The position numbers and the translations under genes were made by a program. From the NCBI GenBank assembly GCA_015661985.1, contig DQVB01000134.1, positions 1 to 7,384 of the forward strand: a stretch of 7,384 nucleotides of DNA, in the 5' to 3' direction. Positions within the stretch are counted from its first letter, which is position 1; each line of letters opens with the position of its first letter. The DNA comes from Planctomycetota bacterium (lineage in GTDB: Bacteria > Planctomycetota > Planctomycetia > Pirellulales > Thermoguttaceae). Positions 6,151 through 7,384 of the stretch are shown one piece after another. The notes below the pieces were generated by a model. The model had not been told where the DNA came from. It was given only the letters and a program-made list of their open reading frames with translations, and made no database searches.

Positions 6151-7158
6151 ATGACCGTGGACCTGAGCACGCGCTACCTGGGCCTGGAACTGGCCAACCC
6201 CCTGGTGCTGGCCGCCTCGAGCCTGAGCGACAAACTGGACAATCTCCGCCGCGCCGAAGAGGCCGGGGCGGCCGCCGTGGTGATGCATTCGCTGTTCGAG
6301 GAGCAAATCGAGTTCGAGGCAGACGAAACTCAGCGGGTGTACGAACAGGGGACCGACCAGTTCGCCGAATCGCTCACGTACTTCCCCGAATTGGAAGAAT
6401 ACCACTTGGGCCCGGAAAGCTACGTGCGACACGTCGAAAGGGCCAAACAAGGTCTCTCCGTGCCCGTCATCGCCAGCTTGAACGGGACCAGCAAAGGCGG
6501 TTGGATCCGCTACGCCCGAGTCCTCCAGGACGCCGGTGCCGATGCCCTGGAGCTGAACATCTACTTGATCGCCGCGGACATCACCGTGTCCGGGCCCGAG
6601 GTGGAAGCCCAGTACCTGGATCTGGTCTCGGCGGTCACGCAATCCGTCTCGATCCCCGTGGCCGTCAAGTTGGGGCCCTATTTCAGCTCTCCCGGACACA
6701 TGTGTCTCCGGTTGGCCGAGGCCGGTGCGGACGGCTTGGTGCTGTTCAACCGGTTCCTCCAGCCGGATATCGATTTGGAGGCCATGGAGATCTCTACCCA
6801 GTTGTCCCTGAGCACTTCGGATGAGCTGCGTCTGCCGCTGCGTTGGATCGCCATTCTCTTCGGCCGCGTGTCCGCTTCGCTGGCTTTGACCGGCGGCATC
6901 CACTCCGCGCAAGACCTCATCAAAGCGGTGGCGGCCGGGGCCGATATCGGCATGGTTGCCTCGGCCGTGTACCAGCAAGGCTTCGGTTTCATCCGCAGGA
7001 CGCTCGACGAGATGCGCGGGTGGATGGCCGAGCGGGAATACCAGTCCCTCAGCCAGCTCAAAGGGAGCATGAGCCAGCAGAACTGCCCGGACCCGGCGGC
7101 CTTCGAACGGGGCAACTACATGAAAACGCTTGTGTCGTACACCAGCCAGCCGGCGTGA
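6151..7158 (+). CDS. Dihydroorotate dehydrogenase-like flavoprotein
   Basis: A 335-residue TIM-barrel protein of the FMN-dependent dihydroorotate dehydrogenase superfamily. Visible landmarks are NPLVLAAS (16-23), the second-strand AAVVMHS (41-47), IASLNGTSKGGW (107-118), VKLGPYF with the conserved Lys173, DGLVLFNRF with Asn200, and the FMN-phosphate segment TGGIHSAQDLIKAVAAGAD (247-265). At the place where class 1 enzymes have N-x-S-C-P-N, this protein reads NIYLIA (136-141): the first Asn is kept, but the Ser, catalytic Cys/Ser and last Asn are gone. FMN binding is therefore likely, while orotate chemistry is doubtful. No membrane segment or N-terminal extension of the class 2 type is seen, nor any Fe-S motif. 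Position behind nifJ on the same strand suggests a redox role linked to PFOR. Such proteins are commonly annotated as PyrD or DHOD-like, and from memory they recur beside nifJ elsewhere. Its substrate is unknown, so no gene symbol is given. Confidence 0.88.
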   Translation: MTVDLSTRYLGLELANPLVLAASSLSDKLDNLRRAEEAGAAAVVMHSLFEEQIEFEADETQRVYEQGTDQFAESLTYFPELEEYHLGPESYVRHVERAKQGLSVPVIASLNGTSKGGWIRYARVLQDAGADALELNIYLIAADITVSGPEVEAQYLDLVSAVTQSVSIPVAVKLGPYFSSPGHMCLRLAEAGADGLVLFNRFLQPDIDLEAMEISTQLSLSTSDELRLPLRWIAILFGRVSASLALTGGIHSAQDLIKAVAAGADIGMVASAVYQQGFGFIRRTLDEMRGWMAEREYQSLSQLKGSMSQQNCPDPAAFERGNYMKTLVSYTSQPA

Positions 7159-7237
7159 CGCGGGGCGCAGCAGACCCGGCGGATTGGACTGATCAGCCGG
7201 AGTCGACCCGCCATTTCAGCGGCAATCGGCGCCCAAC

Positions 7238-7265
7238 GTGGGACAGGCCGCCAGCCTGTCGCCAC
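7238..7265 (+). terminator. Hairpin after the DHOD-like gene, terminator-like
   Basis: GTGG (7238-7241) and GACAGGC (7242-7248) pair with GCCTGTC (7254-7260) and CCAC (7262-7265), leaving one bulged G at 7261 and a five-base loop. The stem of 11 pairs starts 80 bases after the stop codon. No U run follows, so intrinsic termination is not established. From memory, GGACAGGC...GCCTGTCC palindromes recur between genes in planctomycetes, so it may instead be a copy of a dispersed repeat. Confidence 0.45.
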
Positions 7266-7275
7266 AACCGGAAAG

Positions 7276-7355
7276 GTGCGCACGGCGCACACGCGTGCAA
7301 GTAGTGAGACACCGGGGAGGCTGCGCCTCAGACCAACTGCCGCATGTGAGGCAGT
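7276..7355. other. Run of three further hairpins in the 3' non-coding tail
   Basis: GTGCGC/GCGCAC (7276-7281, 7285-7290; 3-base loop), GAGGC/GCCTC (7317-7321, 7325-7329; 3-base loop) and ACTGCC/GGCAGT (7336-7341, 7350-7355; 8-base loop) are all perfect short stems. With the hairpin at 7238-7265 they make four stems in about 120 bases. They may be a structured 3' end, the leader of a gene beyond the window, or chance in GC-rich DNA. Confidence 0.3.
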
Positions 7356-7384
7356 GTACAACAACCTGTACAAGACCTGTACAA
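7355..7384. repeat. Three TGTACAA repeats at the window edge
   Basis: TGTACAA occurs at 7355-7361, 7367-7373 and 7378-7384, spaced 12 and 11 bases, about one helical turn. The last two lie within a longer direct repeat, ACCTGTACAA. Each contains the palindrome TGTACA. Phased palindromic units suggest an operator array or a tandem repeat that continues past the window. The sequence is clearly more AT-rich than its surroundings. Confidence 0.5.

Noticed and set aside
7116..7373. 85-codon minus-strand frame at the right end
   Set aside because: It overlaps the end of the DHOD-like gene and the hairpin-rich tail; no ribosome binding site and no recognisable motif.

Overview
The window carries three convincing protein genes and two long non-coding stretches. 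The DNA is GC-rich, with strong G/C preference at third codon positions and good Shine-Dalgarno sequences, so it is bacterial. The lineage cannot be fixed from three genes. The intergenic style (long gaps holding inverted repeats such as GTAGGGTGGGACAA and a GTGG/GACAGGC hairpin) and the gene content remind me of Planctomycetes, possibly a thermophilic or anaerobic Pirellulales member. That placement is inference from memory.

Layout: positions 1-644 hold no gene I can support, only two palindromes sharing the core CAACGTTG and a perfect 8-bp hairpin just past the end of the next gene. Positions 645-1646 (minus strand) encode a zinc-dependent alcohol dehydrogenase with all seven zinc-ligand residues in place. 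Positions 1647-2500 are an 854-base gap between divergent genes. It contains a 142-base element bounded by perfect 14-bp inverted repeats, a chain of small hairpins and a larger two-part stem, all upstream of the next gene. Positions 2501-6082 (plus strand) encode a complete single-chain pyruvate:ferredoxin (flavodoxin) oxidoreductase, NifJ/PFOR, starting at GTG. It is followed 68 bases later, on the same strand, by 6151-7158, a dihydroorotate-dehydrogenase-like flavoprotein. The last 226 bases are non-coding, with several hairpins and three TGTACAA repeats running off the window edge.

How the genes fit together: PFOR oxidises pyruvate to acetyl-CoA and CO2 and passes low-potential electrons to ferredoxin or flavodoxin, which suits an anaerobic or fermentative lifestyle. 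The downstream flavoprotein is probably co-transcribed. It keeps the FMN-barrel landmarks but has lost the signature that carries the catalytic base in true dihydroorotate dehydrogenases, so a redox role tied to PFOR is more likely than pyrimidine synthesis. The divergent alcohol dehydrogenase could consume or make an alcohol/aldehyde pair in the same central metabolism, but nothing in the sequence shows co-regulation.

The most interesting points are the atypical DHOD-like partner of PFOR and the structured non-coding DNA upstream of nifJ. I found no CRISPR array, tRNA, rRNA, transposase or defence system.
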